Positions 44,281 through 53,093 of a DNA stretch of 64,000 bases are shown here, piece by piece (within the stretch, counting starts at the first letter, position 1; each line of letters opens with the position of its first letter). The position numbers were made by a program, and so were the translations under genes. The DNA is taken from NCBI RefSeq assembly GCF_000714935.1, contig NZ_JMIR01000020.1, forward strand, positions 62,001 through 126,000, given 5' to 3'. Source of the stretch: Tumebacillus flagellatus (lineage in GTDB: Bacteria > Bacillota > Bacilli > Tumebacillales > Tumebacillaceae). The notes beneath the pieces are model-generated. The model saw only the letters and a program-made list of their open reading frames with translations, made no database searches and was not told the origin of the DNA.

Positions 44281-45034
44281 CGTATAACCCTCCCAAGTAA
44301 GCCGTCTGCACCAGTTCGTTGCTCATGATCTCTTCCGGCGTGCCGTGTGCCAGCAGTCGGCCGTTGAACAAAACCGCCAATTGGTCGGAGAGGTCGAGCA
44401 CCATGTCGATTTTGTGCTCGATCAGCAAGATCGTGTGTTCGCCGGACTCTTTGAGCCCGCGGATCACTTCGATGATCGCCGGCACTTCCTCCAGCGACAT
44501 CCCGGCGGTCGGTTCGTCGAGCAAAAGCATCTTCGGCTCCAACGCCAGCAAGATCGCGATCTCCAACTTGCGCTTGTCGCCGTGCGACAGGTTTTTGGCG
44601 ATCTGCTCCGACTTGCCGTCAAGATGGACTTTGGCGAGCAGGTACCGCGCTTTTTCTTCGTAGTGCTTGAATTTCTTGTAGTGCGAGAACAGCCGGAAAC
44701 TCCCGCCGCCCACCGCTTGCGCCGCCATGCGGACGTTCTCCAGCACGGTCAAGTTCGGGAACACGTTGGTGATCTGAAACGAACGTCCGATGCCAAGCCG
44801 CGTGCGCTCATGCACGGCAAGCCCGGTGATGTCGCGACCGTTCATCGCGACCGTCCCGCCGGTCGGACGCAATTGCCCGGACAACAGGTTGAAAAACGTG
44901 GTCTTCCCCGCCCCGTTCGGGCCGATGATCGAAGTAAAGGTCTGCGGAGCGACGGTGAAATCAACACCGTTCACAGCCACATGCGCGCCGAACTGAATGG
45001 TCAGCCCGCGCGTTTCCAATATCGGTTGCGCCAC
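44261..45034 (-). CDS. livG: Branched-chain amino acid type ABC ATPase, LivG family
   Basis: 257 aa from GTG 45034 (AAGGGGG upstream). Walker A GPNGAGKTT, Walker B MLLLDEPTAGMS, H-loop LIEHKIDMVLDLSD. The signature is NLSHGDKRKLEIA, as is usual in LivG (LSxGxQR variant). Partner of the LivF-type ATPase. Confidence 0.93.
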   Translation of the reverse strand: MAQPILETRGLTIQFGAHVAVNGVDFTVAPQTFTSIIGPNGAGKTTFFNLLSGQLRPTGGTVAMNGRDITGLAVHERTRLGIGRSFQITNVFPNLTVLENVRMAAQAVGGGSFRLFSHYKKFKHYEEKARYLLAKVHLDGKSEQIAKNLSHGDKRKLEIAILLALEPKMLLLDEPTAGMSLEEVPAIIEVIRGLKESGEHTILLIEHKIDMVLDLSDQLAVLFNGRLLAHGTPEEIMSNELVQTAYLGGLYDDAVTG

Positions 45035-45057
45035 TGCGCCACCCCCTTAGCAAAAGT

Positions 45058-45080
45058 GCCCTGCCGACGGACGGCAGGGC
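45058..45080 (-). terminator. Hairpin between livK and livG
   Basis: A 9-bp perfect G-C-rich stem (GCCCTGCCG / CGGCAGGGC) with only a short ACTTTTG tail. A leaky terminator or processing hairpin here would give more binding protein than transporter, common in such operons. Confidence 0.6.
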
Positions 45081-45095
45081 TGTTGGTGCAAAGCC

Positions 45096-46334
45096 TTACT
45101 TGCTGTTCGTAATCGGCGGTGCCGTATCTTCCGGGCTCATCTCTTTGATCAGCGTCGGAACGAGGTAATCAAAGCCGTCCTTCTTCTCCAGTTTGACGAT
45201 GTACATCGGCTGAATCGCTTGGTGGTCTTCCTTGCGGAAAGTGTAGTCGCCCTTCGCGCCGTGCACGGTCATGCCTTCCAGAGCGGTCACCAGTTTGTCG
45301 CCGTCGGTGGAATGCGCTTTCTTGATCCCTTCGACGATCGCGATGCCCGCGGTGAAGCCCCCTGCGGTGAACAGGTCCGGCGGAGCGTTGAAATCCTTCT
45401 GGTGGTGTTCAACCAGCCAGTCGTTTTCCTTGTTCTTCGGCAGGCCGTAGTAGTACGCGGTCATGCCTTGCAGCCCTGCTGCACCGTCGCCCATCGCTTT
45501 GATGCCGGCGATGTCCGGGATGCCGGTGGTGACTTTCATCTTCTCCGCCACTTTCAGCTCGGCGATTTGCTTGAACAGCGCAGCGCCGCCGGAGCCCGCC
45601 CAGGAAATCAACAGCACGTCCGCTTTGGACTGGATGGCTTTCTGCAGGTACGGGGTGAAGTCTTGGGTGTCGGCCGGTACGTATTCTTCCTCGGCGATCT
45701 TGCCGCCCGCTTTCTCGATCGTGCCCTTCCACGCCGCGTTGCTCGATTTGCCGAACACGGAGTCGGGAGCGAGCGCGACGAACGTCTTGCCCAAGTTTTC
45801 AACCGCGTACTTGCCGCCGGTCAGCGAGTCTTGAGACGAGTTGCGGCCCGTGCGGAAGATGTACTTGTTGAAGTTCTTGCCGGTGAGGTCGTCGGCTGCA
45901 GCCGGGTCGATCATGTAGATCTTCTTGTACTCTTCCGCCAGCGGTGCGATCGCCGCGGCGACAGAGGAAGACGCGGAACCTTGGAGGATGTCGACGTTGT
46001 CTTCCTCCAGCAGTTTGCGGGCTTTCTTGATCCCGTCGTCCGGTTTGCCGCCGTCATCTTCGATGATCAGCTGCACGTCGCGGCCTTCGACTTTGTTGGT
46101 GCCGCCGGTCGCATATTCGATGCCCAGTTTCAGGCCGTTGAGTTCTTGAGTGCCGTAGCCTTCGAGCGCGCCCGATTTCGAAGTGACAACCCCGATTTTA
46201 ATCGGTTCTTTGCTTCCGCCGCCGTTCGAGTCGGTCGTGGAAGCGGTTTCTTTGGAATCGGAACAGCCTGCCAAGAGCATGGACAGAGAAACGACAGAGA
46301 GAATCCCGGCCTTGGCCCAGTTGCTTTTTTGCAT
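45096..46334 (-). CDS. livK: Branched-chain amino acid type binding lipoprotein, LivK family
   Basis: 412 aa from ATG 46334 (AGGGGG upstream). Lipobox MLLAGC, a Ser/Thr/Gly linker, then the Peripla_BP_6 domain (IKIGVVTSKSGALEGYG, VQLIIEDDGGKPDD, ILQGSASSSVAAAIAPLAEEY). First gene of the importer operon. The ligand may be a branched amino acid, but acyl or amide compounds are also taken up by this class; the neighbouring acyl-CoA genes leave this open. Confidence 0.92.
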   Translation of the reverse strand: MQKSNWAKAGILSVVSLSMLLAGCSDSKETASTTDSNGGGSKEPIKIGVVTSKSGALEGYGTQELNGLKLGIEYATGGTNKVEGRDVQLIIEDDGGKPDDGIKKARKLLEEDNVDILQGSASSSVAAAIAPLAEEYKKIYMIDPAAADDLTGKNFNKYIFRTGRNSSQDSLTGGKYAVENLGKTFVALAPDSVFGKSSNAAWKGTIEKAGGKIAEEEYVPADTQDFTPYLQKAIQSKADVLLISWAGSGGAALFKQIAELKVAEKMKVTTGIPDIAGIKAMGDGAAGLQGMTAYYYGLPKNKENDWLVEHHQKDFNAPPDLFTAGGFTAGIAIVEGIKKAHSTDGDKLVTALEGMTVHGAKGDYTFRKEDHQAIQPMYIVKLEKKDGFDYLVPTLIKEMSPEDTAPPITNSK

Positions 46335-46454
46335 CACATTGCCCCCTAGATAAGTTCTGAATTTTGTCATAAATCTACCGCACAGTCGTTACACAGGAGT
46401 TACAAATGCGGAACTTCTGAGTTGCACCCCCTGCACAACGCCCCTCCCTGTCTC

Positions 46455-47459
46455 TTAGCCCCAGCGGATGATGCAGGAATCCCACGCATAGCCGATGCCG
46501 GCAGAGACGAGCCCGACGATGTGGCCCGGTTGGATGCGGCCGCTCTCCAAGCCGAGTTCCAGCGAGAGGATTTGGTCGATTTGCCCGATGTGCCCGTACT
46601 CCGACAAGTAATACGTCTGGTCGTCGGTCAGCCCGAAGTGCTTCAGCACATAGTCGTGAGCGGAGCGCTTCATGTGCAAGATCGCGAGGTAGTCGAGATC
46701 TTCGTTCCCGTACCCGCTCTTCTCCAGCGCCCGTTCGATCACGCGGGTGAAGTTCTGCATCGACTTCTGCTCCAAGCGCTGCTTCATGCCTTCCGGGTCC
46801 ATCACGTCGAGGTAGTTGAGGCGATTCTCAATCGCTTCGGCCGTGATCGGGTTCTTGGTGCCGCCCGCGACGACGGCGACGTCCTCGGAGAACGAGCCGT
46901 CGGTGATGATGTGCGATGCCAACAGTTCGTTCTGCTCATGGCCCTTCTTCAAAATCACCGCTCCGCCGCCTGCCGCCAAGTTGTACATGAAGCGCGTGCG
47001 CGGGTTCGTGTAGTCGATAAAGTCGGAGTTGCGGTAGCCGCCCGCGAGCAATACGGTGTTCACGTCCGGGTCGGCGGTCATCATGTCCTTGGCGATCTTG
47101 AGCGCCATCACCATCGTGCCGCAGCGCTGCTGAACGTCAAACGCCCACGCGTTGACGGCGCCGACCGCTTCTTGGAGCTTGATGCCCGCCGTCCACAGCG
47201 GGTATTCCTTATGCTCTTCGCCGATGTAGATGACGAGGTCGATGTCCTTCGGATCGACGTTGCCCTTCTCCAACGCTTTCTGCGCCGCCCAGATGCCCAT
47301 CTGGCAGGTGTGGTCTTCCGGACCCGGCAGCGGCTTGCGGGAGAAACCCATCTTGGTCTCGATGATCTCTTGCGGAATGCCGCTGGCGGCAGAAATTTCA
47401 GCTGCGGTTTGGAAGTGTTGCGGTATATAGACACCGGTGCTGACGATGCCGATTTTCAT
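46455..47459 (-). CDS. KAS III-like (thiolase superfamily) protein with altered active site
   Basis: 334 aa resembling FabH/HMG-CoA-synthase-like enzymes. Nucleophile C113 in FDVQQRCGTMV and H262 in LAILHMKRS are present. The third FabH residue, normally Asn in a YGN-type motif, appears as H290 in SEYGHIGQID. KAS III condenses acyl-CoA with malonyl-ACP; this variant may be a ketoacyl-CoA synthase or acyltransferase with other substrates. It follows the MaoC/FabG/acyl-CoA dehydrogenase genes after a terminator-like hairpin. Confidence 0.82.
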   Translation of the reverse strand: MKIGIVSTGVYIPQHFQTAAEISAASGIPQEIIETKMGFSRKPLPGPEDHTCQMGIWAAQKALEKGNVDPKDIDLVIYIGEEHKEYPLWTAGIKLQEAVGAVNAWAFDVQQRCGTMVMALKIAKDMMTADPDVNTVLLAGGYRNSDFIDYTNPRTRFMYNLAAGGGAVILKKGHEQNELLASHIITDGSFSEDVAVVAGGTKNPITAEAIENRLNYLDVMDPEGMKQRLEQKSMQNFTRVIERALEKSGYGNEDLDYLAILHMKRSAHDYVLKHFGLTDDQTYYLSEYGHIGQIDQILSLELGLESGRIQPGHIVGLVSAGIGYAWDSCIIRWG

Positions 47460-47561
47460 GACGGTACAATCTCCTCTCTCTGGTGCAAGGTAGCAAGGTA
47501 CGCTCTCACACTAGCAAAACAGGGTTGCACAGAAGTTACTAAAATCCTGAACCGAGCGATC

Positions 47562-47602
47562 AAAAAAGCAGTTGACCGCACCTCGAGGCCAACTGCTTTT
47601 TT
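47562..47602 (-). terminator. Terminator after the FabG-like gene
   Basis: A 13-bp perfect stem AAAAAAGCAGTTG / CAACTGCTTTTTT; symmetrical, so effective in both directions. Begins two bases past the SDR stop. Confidence 0.85.
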
Positions 47603-47603
47603 C

Positions 47604-48356
47604 TTATACCCCGCCGCGCACGTACAGCACTTGGCCGGTGATGAAGCTCGCTTCGTCGGACACGAGGAAGAGGACGGCGTTGGCGACGTCCTCCGGCTTG
47701 CCCGTGCGTCCGAGCACCGACTGCTGTGCGCCGTACTCTTTGAACTGCTCGAAGTCCACGCCCATGCGCGCCGCCGTTTCGCGGGTCATGTCGGTTTCGA
47801 TGAAGCCCGGCGCGACGGCGTTGACGTTGATGTTGTAGCGGCCCAGCTCGATCGCCAGCGTTTTCGTGAAGCCCTGCAAACCCGCTTTGGCGGTGGAGTA
47901 GTTCAGTTGGCCGCGGTTGCCCAGCGCCGAGGTCGAGGAGAAGTTGACGATCTTGCCGTACTTCTGCGCGACCATGTGCTTTTGCGCTTCCTGCGAGCAG
48001 TAGAACGCGCCTTTGAGATGCACGTTCATAACGGTGTCCCAATCATCGTCGCTCAGTTTGTGCGTGAGGTTGTCGCGGATGACGCCCGCGTTGTTGACGA
48101 GGATGTCGAGACGGCCGTACGTGTCGACCGCTTTGGCGATCAACCCTTGCACGGCGGTGCGGTCGGTGATGTCGCAGGCGTGCGCGATCGCTTCAAAACC
48201 TGCTTCGCGGATCGCGGCGGCGCTATGCTGTGCGTTGTCTTCCGAGATGTCGTTGACGACGACCTTCGCTCCTTCTTGAGCGAGGCGCAGAGCGGTCGCC
48301 GCTCCGATGCCGCGTCCGGCTCCTGTTACGATGGCTGCTTTGTCTTGTACGCGCAT
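47604..48356 (-). CDS. FabG-like 3-oxoacyl reductase (SDR)
   Basis: 250 aa. TGAGRGIG cofactor motif, NNAGVIRD, catalytic Ser in NFSSTSALG and YSTAKAG, and the FabG-like FIETDMTRE. AAAGGGG precedes the ATG. Last gene of a run with two MaoC-type genes, an acyl-CoA dehydrogenase and an acyl-CoA ligase; probably interconverts 3-hydroxyacyl and 3-oxoacyl thioesters in that pathway. Confidence 0.88.
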   Translation of the reverse strand: MRVQDKAAIVTGAGRGIGAATALRLAQEGAKVVVNDISEDNAQHSAAAIREAGFEAIAHACDITDRTAVQGLIAKAVDTYGRLDILVNNAGVIRDNLTHKLSDDDWDTVMNVHLKGAFYCSQEAQKHMVAQKYGKIVNFSSTSALGNRGQLNYSTAKAGLQGFTKTLAIELGRYNINVNAVAPGFIETDMTRETAARMGVDFEQFKEYGAQQSVLGRTGKPEDVANAVLFLVSDEASFITGQVLYVRGGV

Positions 48357-48395
48357 GAAGGAAATCCCCTTTCTAAAATCCCAACCTGAAAAACC

Positions 48396-48806
48396 TTATC
48401 CCCAAGCGATCGCGGTTCCCGAGACGGCTTCTACGCCTTTGTCGGTCACCGCGCGGACGGAAACGGTAAGTTTGGTGCGCTCGTTCTCGTTGATGCGCTC
48501 CCGCACAACGCCTTCGCAGGTCACGATGTCGCCGGGGCGCACCATGCCGGTGAAGCGCACTTGAAACTGCCCGAGCTCGCCCGCCGTGCCGATCCAGTCG
48601 GTCAGCATCTGGCCCGCAAACGCCATCGTCAGCATGCCGTGCGCGATCACGCCGCCAAGCCCGACCGATTGAGCGAACTCTTCCACGGTGTGAATCGGGT
48701 TGAAATCGCCCGACGCCCCCGAATACATGACCAACTGCGTCTTGGTGACAGGAGGTTTGGTCAGAGTCGGCAGTCGATCGCCCACTTGGAAATCACGAAG
48801 TTCCAT
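48396..48806 (-). CDS. MaoC-like hydratase/dehydratase, catalytic type
   Basis: 136 aa hotdog fold. The hydratase 2 motif is complete: YSGASGDFNPIHTVEEFA with catalytic Asp and His. GGAGG is near the ATG. It hydrates enoyl thioesters to (R)-3-hydroxyacyl thioesters or the reverse. Next to a second MaoC-type gene lacking the His, suggesting a heterodimer like mycobacterial HadAB. Confidence 0.9.
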   Translation of the reverse strand: MELRDFQVGDRLPTLTKPPVTKTQLVMYSGASGDFNPIHTVEEFAQSVGLGGVIAHGMLTMAFAGQMLTDWIGTAGELGQFQVRFTGMVRPGDIVTCEGVVRERINENERTKLTVSVRAVTDKGVEAVSGTAIAWG

Positions 48807-48825
48807 GCGTGTCCCTCCCTCTCCG

Positions 48826-49239
48826 TCATCGGATGATGATCTTCATGATGTTGTGGTAACAGGTCTCCCCGTGCTGGTTGATCCCGGTTTGCTCCAGCGT
48901 GACAAACGTCATCTTGCCGGACTTCCCGGTTTTCTCGTAAACGTCGGTCACCTTCATCGAGCTGGAAATGACGTCGCCCGCGTACATCGGCTTGCCGTAG
49001 TTGAACTCCTGCTCGCCGTGGATCAAGCCGTCCGTTTTCAGATCGAAGCCTTCGAGTTTGCCGTGGTCGAGCGTCAGGGAGAACGTCGGCGGCGCGACGA
49101 CGCGGCCGGATGCGTCTCCCGTGCGGTAAAGCGGGTTGGGGTCGCCGATCGCCTCGGCGAATTTGCGGATCGCGCCCCGCTCCACGTCATTTGCCACCGG
49201 AGTCGAGGATTGTCCGACAATCTCTGCCAGCCGTTGCAT
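48826..49239 (-). CDS. MaoC-like protein without catalytic His (probable partner subunit)
   Basis: 137 aa, N-terminal MaoC/FAS1-dehydratase type. The equivalent of the active-site motif reads AEAIGDPNPLYRTGD: the Asp is kept but the His position is Tyr. AAGGAGG precedes the ATG. Twenty nt upstream of the catalytic MaoC gene, so most likely the non-catalytic half of a heterodimer, as HadA is to HadB. Confidence 0.85.
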   Translation of the reverse strand: MQRLAEIVGQSSTPVANDVERGAIRKFAEAIGDPNPLYRTGDASGRVVAPPTFSLTLDHGKLEGFDLKTDGLIHGEQEFNYGKPMYAGDVISSSMKVTDVYEKTGKSGKMTFVTLEQTGINQHGETCYHNIMKIIIR

Positions 49240-49251
49240 CGAATTCCCTCC

Positions 49252-51027
49252 TTAACTCGTATAGCCGTCCGCTGCGATCAAGCGCTCGGCGATGCGGCGT
49301 TTGCGCTCGATCTGGCCTTCCGGGTAGAAGCGGGCGAATTGTTCCCCGATCCGCGAACGCAGCGCCCCGACGCGCTCGGCGTTCAAGAGCCCCGCCAACA
49401 CTTTGCGCGCCAGCATCTCGCTTTGCAAAAACGCATCTTCCACGAACGCGACGGTGAGATCGCGCTTGAGTGCGGTCTGCTCTTCGCCTTGTTTCTGAAC
49501 AGCTTGCTCCGTGCGAAGCAACGCGCTTTCCATCGCGTACAGCTGAATGCCCAGTTCCGAAAGCTTCATCACGATCTCCTGCTCCGCTTCCAACTTCTCT
49601 TGGAGCTCTTCATACGCAAGCCCCAGCAACCCGAGGAAGACGCGGCGCACGGTGTTCACCATGCCGCGCTCGCGGGCGAGCGGCCCCTCTGCTTCCGGCG
49701 CAACGCCTACCAGTTCCGCCGTCGCTTTTTCAATCGCATCCGGCACGGGGAGGCTGCCCGCAGACGCTTTTTTCAAAAGCAGCCCCGGCACGAGCAGGCG
49801 GTTGACTTCGTTGGTTCCTTCGTAGACGCGATTGATGCGCGCGTCGCGGTACATCTGCTCAATGCGGTACTCGCGCATGTAGCCGTACCCGCCGTGCAGC
49901 TGCAAGCTCTCGTCGACCACCGCTTGCAGGGTTTCCGAGCCGAACACTTTGCAAATCGAGCACTCGATGGCGTATTCCATCAGTGCGCCGGCGATCTTGC
50001 GGGTGTCCGTTTCGGCGCAGAGGCTGCCGAGTGCGCTCTCCAGCAGGTGCGCCGTGCGGTATTCCAGCGATTCCATCGCATAGATGCGCGCCGCCATGTC
50101 GGCGAGTTTCTCCTGCGAGGCGGGGAAGCTCGCCAGCGGACGGTTGAACTGCACGCGGCTCTTGGCGTAACGCAACCCTTCCGCAAACGCGGCTTTCGAA
50201 CCGCCGAGCGCCGCCGCGCCGAGGTTGAAGCGGCCGAGGTTCAGCACGTTGAACGCGATCACATGTCCGCGCCCGACTTCGCCGAGCAGATTCTCCACCG
50301 GAACGAGGCAGTCTTCGAAGAACACCTGACGCGTCGACGAGGATTTGATTCCCATCTTGTGCTCTTCCGGACCCAAGGACAGGCCGGGGAAGTTTTTCTC
50401 GACGAGAAAGGCGGTGAATTTCGTGCCGTCGACTTTCGCGTACACGATGAACGTGTCGGCGAATCCCGCGTTGGTGATGAACTGCTTCGTGCCGTTGAGA
50501 ATGTAGTGCGTGCCCGCGTCGTTCCGTTTCGCCGTGGTCTTCGCCCCCAGCGCGTCCGAACCGGCGGAGGGTTCGGTGAGGCAGTACGCGCCCAAGTATT
50601 CGCCCGACGCGAGCTTCGGCAGGTATTTCGCTTTCTGCTCGTCCGTCCCGAAGTAGGTGATCGGAAGCGTCGCGATGCCCGTATGGTTCAAGTGCATCAC
50701 GCTGTAGCCGCCGACCTGTCCGATTTCTTCGCCGACGATCACTTTGGTGATTTTATCGAGGCCGAGGCCTTCATACGCTTCGGGAACGGAGTGTGCGAGC
50801 AGGCCGAGTTCGCCCGCTTTTTTCAACAGCGAGACGGTGAAGTCCCAGTCTTGGGATTCGAGGCGTTCGTTGTGCGGGAGAACTTCCTTCTGCGCGAAGT
50901 CGCGCGCCAGTCGGCGGATCATACGGTGTTCGTCGGTGCAGTCCTCCGGGGTGAAGACCCCGCCGCAGCGGATCTCTTCCAGCAGAAACTGCCCGCCGAG
51001 TCGGGTCTCTTGGTGCAAAGTGGTCAT
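49252..51027 (-). CDS. Acyl-CoA dehydrogenase (long, VLCAD-like)
   Basis: 591 aa, longer than the ~380 of short-chain enzymes because of a C-terminal extension (~430-591). Motifs: YCLTEPSAGSDALGAKTTA (FAD contacts), FEDCLVPVENLLGEVG, and the base-containing RVYEGTNEVNRLL. FAD-dependent dehydrogenation of acyl-CoA. The ATG follows GGAGAG. The SDR remnant lies directly upstream. Confidence 0.92.
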   Translation of the reverse strand: MTTLHQETRLGGQFLLEEIRCGGVFTPEDCTDEHRMIRRLARDFAQKEVLPHNERLESQDWDFTVSLLKKAGELGLLAHSVPEAYEGLGLDKITKVIVGEEIGQVGGYSVMHLNHTGIATLPITYFGTDEQKAKYLPKLASGEYLGAYCLTEPSAGSDALGAKTTAKRNDAGTHYILNGTKQFITNAGFADTFIVYAKVDGTKFTAFLVEKNFPGLSLGPEEHKMGIKSSSTRQVFFEDCLVPVENLLGEVGRGHVIAFNVLNLGRFNLGAAALGGSKAAFAEGLRYAKSRVQFNRPLASFPASQEKLADMAARIYAMESLEYRTAHLLESALGSLCAETDTRKIAGALMEYAIECSICKVFGSETLQAVVDESLQLHGGYGYMREYRIEQMYRDARINRVYEGTNEVNRLLVPGLLLKKASAGSLPVPDAIEKATAELVGVAPEAEGPLARERGMVNTVRRVFLGLLGLAYEELQEKLEAEQEIVMKLSELGIQLYAMESALLRTEQAVQKQGEEQTALKRDLTVAFVEDAFLQSEMLARKVLAGLLNAERVGALRSRIGEQFARFYPEGQIERKRRIAERLIAADGYTS

Positions 51028-51045
51028 GTTCGATCTCTCCTTCTC

Positions 51046-51254
51046 TTACATCGCAGACGCGCCGCCGTCGATGAGCAGCACTTGGCCGGTCATGCAGGCG
51101 GAAACTTCGGAAGCGAGGTAGACGGCAAGCCCTTTGAGGTCTTGTTGGCTGCCAAAGCGCTTCATCGGAACGCCGGCGAGAATTTTTTCACCGCCGTATG
51201 GGAGCACGGCCTCGCACATCTTGGTCGCAAACGGAACAGGTCCATGACGTGCAT
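51046..51254 (-). pseudogene. SDR gene remnant with internal deletion and frameshift
   Basis: A ribosome binding site GGAAGGAG and ATG 51254 begin MHVMDLFRL, a plausible SDR N-terminus. Within nine codons the reading frame shifts and what follows is the C-terminal end of an SDR: FATKMCEAVLPYGGEK, then KRFGSQQDLKGLAVYLAS and GQVLLIDGGASAM before TAA 51046. The cofactor site and catalytic Ser/Tyr/Lys are missing, so about 190 codons have been lost near 51230. It lies between the acyl-CoA ligase and acyl-CoA dehydrogenase genes. Non-functional. Confidence 0.75.
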
Positions 51255-51317
51255 GAGGCGTGCTCCTTCCCCGCTCTTCCGAACGGTCGTTTGGGTGTTG
51301 AGGAAAAACTTCCGGGG

Positions 51318-52916
51318 TTACGCGTCGCGCAACGCCCGGCGGAGAATTTTACCGACAGCAGTTTTGGGAAGTTCGGCGCGGAATTCGTAGAGGCGCGGGA
51401 TTTTGTACGCCGCCAGCCGTTCGCGGCACCAGTCGTTGAGCTCTTCCTCCACCCCGCTCGGGTCGATGCCTTCGCGCAGGACGATCACCGCTTTGGCGGA
51501 TTCGCCGCGGTATTCGTCCGGAACGCCGACGACGACCGCTTCTTGGACGCTCGGGTGTTGGTAGAGCACTTCTTCGATGTCGCGCGGGTAGACGTTGAAG
51601 CCCCCGGAGAGGATCATGTCTTTTTTGCGGTCGACGATGTAGAAGTAGCCGTTTTCGTCCATGCGCGCGATGTCGCCCGTGTAGAGCCAGCCGTTGCGCA
51701 GCGTGTGGGCGGTGTCTTGCGGCATGTTCCAGTAGCCCTTCATCACTTGCGGGCCTTTGATCACCAACTCGCCGATCTCGCCGACGCCTTGCACGTCGTC
51801 GCCGGTGCCGAGATCGACGATTTTCGCTTCGGTCGCCGGGATGACGAGGCCGATGGAGCCGGGGACTTTCGGGTGCGTCGCGCGGTTGCTGTGCGTGACG
51901 GGCGACGCTTCGGAGAGGCCGTAGCCTTCAAGGACGTTGGCGCCGGTGCGCTGTTCGAACTTGTGCATGACTTCGACGGGCAGCGGCGCCGACCCGCTGT
52001 TGCAGATTTCGATGCAGTCGACGTCGTATTGCTGTGCGTCGGGGTGGTTGGCGATGGCGACGTACATCGTCGGGACGCCGGGGAAGAAGCGCGGTCGGTG
52101 GTGTTGGATCGTCTTCAGCAGTTCTTCGAGTTCAAAGCGCGGCAAGAGGATCATCGACGCGCCGGTGAACACCGCCATGTTCATCGCGACGGTCATGCCG
52201 TAGACGTGGAACAGCGGGATGGCGGTCAAAATTTTATCAACGCCGCCCGCGATATCGCTTCCGATCACCGCGAGCAATTGGTAGGTGTTGGCGACGAGGT
52301 TTTCGTGAGTGAGCATCGCGCCCTTGGAGCGTCCGGTGGTGCCGCCGGTGTATTGGAGCACGGCGACGTCCTCCGCCGGGTCGAGGATCGCCGGTTCCGG
52401 GATCTCCAGGTCGCGGGCGAGAGCTTCGTCCCAGAGGACAACGTTCGCCGGACGTTCTGCGTCTGCCGGGAACGGGGCGAACGACGCGAGCAAAACAGAT
52501 TGGAGCGCTTGCACAGAGGCGTTGTCGACGAGCGCGGCGTAGAGGCGGTCGAAGACGACGAGCGCTTTGGCTCCGGAGTCGGTCAGGGTATATTCCACCT
52601 CACGCGGCGTGTACATCGGGTTGACCTGGACGACGACCGCCCCGAGACGGGCGCAGGCGTAGAACGCGATCACATAGTGCGGGCAGTTCGGCAACATGAT
52701 GCCGACGCGGTCGCCCTTGGCGATGCCCTGCTCCGCCCAAAACGCCGACAACCGCTCCACCGCTGTCAAAAAATCACGGTACGGAATCGTCCGGTCATAA
52801 AAATACATCGCCGGCGCATCGGGATAGGTCTGCGCGGTTTTCACGGCTGCTTGATAGAGAGAAATCGCCGGAATGAAAAGCGCTTCCCCCACAACATGAC
52901 TGATCTCCTTGGACAC
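51318..52916 (-). CDS. Long-chain acyl-CoA ligase (AMP-binding)
   Basis: 532 aa from GTG 52916 (AGGGGG nine bases upstream); a TTG eight codons earlier is possible. ATP motif YTGGTTGRSKGAML, GYGLSEASPV, YTGDIARMD, DRKKDMILSGGFNVYPRD and the C-terminal lysine motif PKTAVGKILRR are intact. Forms acyl-AMP then acyl-CoA. First gene of the acyl-CoA run that leads through the SDR remnant to the dehydrogenase. Confidence 0.92.
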   Translation of the reverse strand: MSKEISHVVGEALFIPAISLYQAAVKTAQTYPDAPAMYFYDRTIPYRDFLTAVERLSAFWAEQGIAKGDRVGIMLPNCPHYVIAFYACARLGAVVVQVNPMYTPREVEYTLTDSGAKALVVFDRLYAALVDNASVQALQSVLLASFAPFPADAERPANVVLWDEALARDLEIPEPAILDPAEDVAVLQYTGGTTGRSKGAMLTHENLVANTYQLLAVIGSDIAGGVDKILTAIPLFHVYGMTVAMNMAVFTGASMILLPRFELEELLKTIQHHRPRFFPGVPTMYVAIANHPDAQQYDVDCIEICNSGSAPLPVEVMHKFEQRTGANVLEGYGLSEASPVTHSNRATHPKVPGSIGLVIPATEAKIVDLGTGDDVQGVGEIGELVIKGPQVMKGYWNMPQDTAHTLRNGWLYTGDIARMDENGYFYIVDRKKDMILSGGFNVYPRDIEEVLYQHPSVQEAVVVGVPDEYRGESAKAVIVLREGIDPSGVEEELNDWCRERLAAYKIPRLYEFRAELPKTAVGKILRRALRDA

Positions 52917-53046
52917 GTGAGTTTTCCCCCTGTCTGGCAAGCTTGATCATTCTACTACTCTATTCTATTCGTGAATATTCGGATACTTCCCTTTTTTCTG
53001 GACTCGTTTCTTGACCCGAGAGTGCAACTATTTTCGAAAGTCGAAT

Positions 53047-53079
53047 AAAAAACAGCCGACTCGCGGGAGTCAGCTGCTT
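53047..53079 (-). terminator. Terminator after the NERD gene
   Basis: A 10-bp stem with one mismatch (CAGCCGACTC / GAGTCAGCTG) and six T's on the minus strand. Confidence 0.7.
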
Positions 53080-53093
53080 TGTTGTTGGACGCG

